In this document: in pieces, positions 59,964 through 62,741 of the stretch
How the letters are laid out: each line of letters opens with the position of its first letter
Position numbering within the stretch: the stretch's first letter is position 1
DNA from: Pezizomycotina sp. ARF18
Lineage: Eukaryota > Ascomycota
DNA length: 62,741 nucleotides
Assembly: GCA_002224055.1 (NCBI GenBank)
Contig: AZLU01000125.1
Span: 57,716 to 120,456, forward strand
Direction of reading: 5' to 3'
Program-made: the position numbers and the translations under genes
The notes under the pieces: model-generated
Told to the model about the DNA's origin: nothing
The model's input: only the letters and a program-made list of their open reading frames with translations
The model's database searches: none

Positions 59964-61138
59964 ATGGAATGAAGGAAAGACGAAAATCCTTATAAAAAAA
60001 ATGAAAAAGTCAAAATAATAAACGGAGTATTAAGGCGGATTTGAAAGGATTTGGAGAAGGAAAAAAAAGCGTCAACTGTGTTTTTATATTGGAAGCATGG
60101 AAAATGGTTCATTACGGTTATCTTCTTTTTAAACGGAACCTCATTGTCGATTTTTACTACTAGGAGTAGTATCTAATGCCCTTTCTACTTTTGCTACCTC
60201 ATGTTCGAAATAATGCATATGTTCTGTTTTTTCCTTTCTTCCTTCTGAAATGTATTTTAAACTACAAAGCCGGAGTTATGTAAATTGGATAAAGCCTGTC
60301 TTCCTACTATACTAATTACTAGTCAAAAAATGTTTGTACAACATTGAGATGTTATGAGATATGCTTATATTATGCCTCGTCAAAGGGGTTACTCGTGCTA
60401 GCTGTAGGATTTGGGTAGTCTGGATAGTCTGGAGATTTATAGGGGGTATGGTGATTGATTACACATGGATATATATGGGTGTATGTGTGTAACAAATAAA
60501 AGAAGAGTACAAAAAGTAGGTTGTATGAAGTAGTGACACACTTCGTACTAGTTTTGTATACGTGAACATACGGGCCGCCTTCGTTGTTTTTGGATAATAG
60601 AACAAAAGATGAAACCTGGAAGGGGAATAAAAGAGAATAAGCGATACTCGAAAGCTTTAGATATTTGTCATGAACATCATTCCCCTTACAATGTTTGAGT
60701 ATCATTAAATCATCTGAACAAAATGGAAGACAGTAGAACACAAAGAGAGGGAGGGAAAAACGGGCCAAGTTTGATAATTCATTTTTTGCGGGAGAGGAAG
60801 AAGAAGTATGCAGGAAGTCAGGAGCGGCAAAAAAAAAAAAAAAAAAAAAAAAGATCCAGGACATAACAGGAGATCCGTGTAGAGACATGATACAGATTGG
60901 CCGCGCAGGAAGCGTGTAGAGTCAAAAGAGTATAAAGAGGGAAGAAAACGTTTTTTTTTTCATCCAAGTGAAATATTAGATGGATACGGAAGAGATCTTT
61001 GTTGAAACAACCCAAATATCAGTCCTATTGAACACCGTGAGAGAGTGAGGGAAAAATTACGCAGCTTATACCGCTTGTAAAATAAAGGATACAACGTATA
61101 AGCAGAAAAATAGAAAACGTAGAAGCGTTGAACATATA
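59964..61138. other. Spacer between convergent LSM8 and MOB2 genes
   Basis: AT-rich shared 3' region with a poly(A) run at 60829-60852. A 172-codon minus frame at 60370-60888 is low-complexity Phe/Ser/Tyr sequence and was not accepted. Confidence 0.5.
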
Positions 61139-62249
61139 TCAGGCAGCGGCGGTTGACGAAGCTTTTAGGATGCCGCGCTCATCAAACGCTTCGATAAGCT
61201 GCCTAAGTGGCTCAAGGTCGTTCTTGTCAAGAAGATCGAACTCCTGCAGATGAGAAAAGGTGTTGTAAGCAATCTGGGCAATGTAATTGGGTATACAGTA
61301 ATATTGGTATTAGAGCACAAGAGGGTTGGTGTAGATTACCCTGGAGAAGCTGATGAAATGGGCGAAGAAGCTGTTTAGATGTGCTTCCAAGCTGAGATGG
61401 ACAACCTTGTCGAAGTGAGTATGATAGATGTGCGCGAAGACCCTGAACATCTGCTTGTAGATGGCCTGACATTGTCCGAGGAACTGCGGTGGGAACCCTC
61501 CTTCTTTTCCAACCCACGTTTGCGCACCACCAGGACCAGCAGGCGCAGGGATAACGGTAGTAGAGCTTTGCCCGGCGTTTATGGCGTTTTGGGGTCGTGT
61601 AGGGAAAAGTGACTCGTCGGACAAACGGTTGTTGATCCAAGTGATAACGTATTCGATGTAGGTAGCAGCGGGGAGTTGACGAGGCTTTTTATCAGCAGTG
61701 AGCCAGTAATACTCCGTCCTGGAAAAAAAAAATCATCAGAAAGGCCCTAGGCGTCAACTTGTCGCAGGAGGAAGAAGTGATGCGTTTACTTACCTGGTCC
61801 AGCCGACATGGAAGGGCATGTTTGGCAAAATTCTGCGACGACTCCATTGAAGAGCTTCAAATATTCAAAAAAACTCAAAGACTGCGAAGAAAGGCTTTAT
61901 TAGACAATTAATATTGACCCACAAGGTTCAGTTTGAACTTACCGTTTAATGCAATCCACTCGCCCTTATCGACGTATTTTGGAAGAACGACAATGGTCTT
62001 AAAATTGCCCTTCAGTAAATGCGCGTTGATGAACGGCTTGCACATGAATAATGGTCGAACGTTTCCTTGTGTTCCGGGACGTTGGACGATACCAGCAGAG
62101 CTAGATCCAGGACCGGAACCGAATGACGAGCTCGACGAAGGCATATCTGGGATTGGAGGAGCCTTTCCCTTCCGTTGGCATTACCACGGAAGCCGCGCCT
62201 GTTGTCGTTCAAGCCGAATAAAGAGTTAATAAACTTGCTTAAGAAACAT
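61139..62249 (-). CDS. MOB2: Mob2-like kinase activator
   Basis: MOB-family coactivator of an NDR/Cbk1-type kinase in the RAM/MOR polarity pathway. The start at 62249 was chosen because FLSKFINSLFGLNDNRRGFR follows directly, matching Mob2 N-termini; about two bases are missing after the ATG. A Ser/Gly-rich segment, then RPLFMCKPFINAHLLKGNFK and TIVVLPKYVDKGEWIALN lead into an intron at 61882-61942. FDFFEYLKLFNGVVAEFC and CPSMSAGP carry the zinc-binding Cys; an intron at 61719-61793 follows, then TEYYWLTADKKPRQLP and YIEYVITWINNRLSDE. FRVFAHIYHTHFDKVVHLSL provides the zinc-binding His residues. After an intron at 61244-61339 it ends EFDLLDKNDLEPLRQLIEAF and KASSTAAA. KGNFKTIVVLPKYVD separates it from Mob1. 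An insertion of about 30 residues follows FPTRP. Confidence 0.92.
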
Positions 62250-62741
62250 CGTGCGCGACTGGTCTGACGAGGATCGCTGTGAAAAGAGATAAAAGGTGAG
62301 GCCCTTCCAAGGCGTTGATGCAAATGTAGGTTTTTCTTTGTTTTCCAACAATTCCTCTTGCTGCCTCCTAATACTGTTGCATTCTTGATTTTTGGTGCTT
62401 TATTCTCCAGGAGAAATAAGAGCACATGAGATGTCGCGGAAGGAATATGTGTTTAAGGTTCGATGGAGCTGCAGGGACAGCAAAAAGGAACCGGAGGAAT
62501 AGGAAAAAAAAAAAGGGTACCAAAAATGATAAAAATAGCAAAGGGAAAATTGTTAGTTTGCGTTGTCAAGAATTATAGAAATTAAATGAATGAGCGAATA
62601 GAAGAAAATAAAATATTAAATAAAATTAACCAAAAAAAAAAAAAAAAAAAAAAAGGTTATAAATAAACAAATCCGACACAGTTTGACTGTCGGTATAGGA
62701 TGGAAAGGGCAGCTTAAAAAGAACCTGGACGGGTTTAAAAA
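62250..62741. promoter_or_regulatory. Upstream region of MOB2
   Basis: AT-rich sequence with poly(A) runs near 62501-62515 and 62632-62654. It is the presumed promoter and leader of MOB2; nothing else seen to the window edge. Confidence 0.4.

Noticed and set aside
60370-60888. 172-codon minus frame
   Set aside because: Phe/Ser/Tyr-rich translation of purine-rich DNA including a poly(A) run; it lies in the shared 3' region of two convergent genes.
815-62249. Reading the broken conserved genes as pseudogenes
   Set aside because: Essential single-copy functions (ARF1, Lsm8, Erb1) are equally affected, motifs and splice sites are intact, and changes are almost only single-base losses.
1-62741. 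CRISPR array, rRNA genes, bacterial insertion sequences or plasmid origin
   Set aside because: No regularly spaced repeats, rRNA motifs, transposase motifs or origin-like elements were seen; the sequence is eukaryotic throughout.

Overview
The window looks like nuclear DNA of a filamentous fungus, most likely Dikarya and probably Pezizomycotina. Three large Zn2Cys6 regulators with fungal-type middle domains, a fungal CorA-like transporter, a PSI-domain membrane protein, a verprolin and a secreted agmatinase support this. Introns are mostly about 55-250 bp with GTAAGT-like donors and CTAAC-like branch sites. Genes are moderately GC-rich and lie in AT-rich spacers full of poly(A)/poly(T) runs and pyrimidine tracts. 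No bacterial operons, CRISPR arrays, rRNA or convincing tRNA genes were seen.

Layout from left to right: ARF1 GTPase (+, 815-1873); a weak minus-strand coding remnant (3046-3580); CorA-like transporter (+, 3873-6127); a 6.7 kb spacer with a coding relic, a possible small gene and hairpins; alpha/beta hydrolase (+, 12860-15186); Zn2Cys6 regulator 1 (-, 16879-19955); a 6.4 kb spacer; Zn2Cys6 regulator 2 (+, 26400-28861); bHLH regulator (+, 31234-~32775); ribosome-biogenesis factor Erb1 (-, 33737-36178), divergent from a secreted agmatinase-type hydrolase (+, 36681-38435); Dap1-type haem protein (+, 39420-40748); a 71-residue Cys/His-rich protein (-, 42257-42472); two unrecognised plus-strand loci (42558-42901 and 43921-44838); RtcB-type RNA ligase (-, 45112-46653); PSI-domain protein (+, 47741-48823); a spacer with decayed coding fragments; Zn2Cys6 regulator 3 (+, 52330-55429); verprolin/WIP (-, 56810-58372); Lsm8 (+, 59377-59963); Mob2-like kinase activator (-, 61139-62249).

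The most important property of this sequence is that nearly every conserved gene carries scattered one- or two-base losses that break its reading frame. ARF1, Lsm8, Mob2, Erb1, Dap1 and the RNA ligase are all affected, and several of these are essential in other fungi. Sequencing or assembly error, typical of unpolished long reads, therefore explains this better than gene death. Protein calls below follow the conserved frame across these breaks, and lengths are approximate.

The genes do not form one pathway. They are housekeeping functions (vesicle traffic, 60S biogenesis, U6 snRNA/LSM, haem/sterol, actin and polarity control through verprolin and Mob2) interspersed with four transcription factors. 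The best leads for something new are the apparently intronless RtcB-type ligase, the unrecognised locus at 43921-44838, the paired hairpins at 10624-10714, the 57-bp hairpin at 41332-41388, and the decayed coding fragments at 6938-7183 and 50375-50917.
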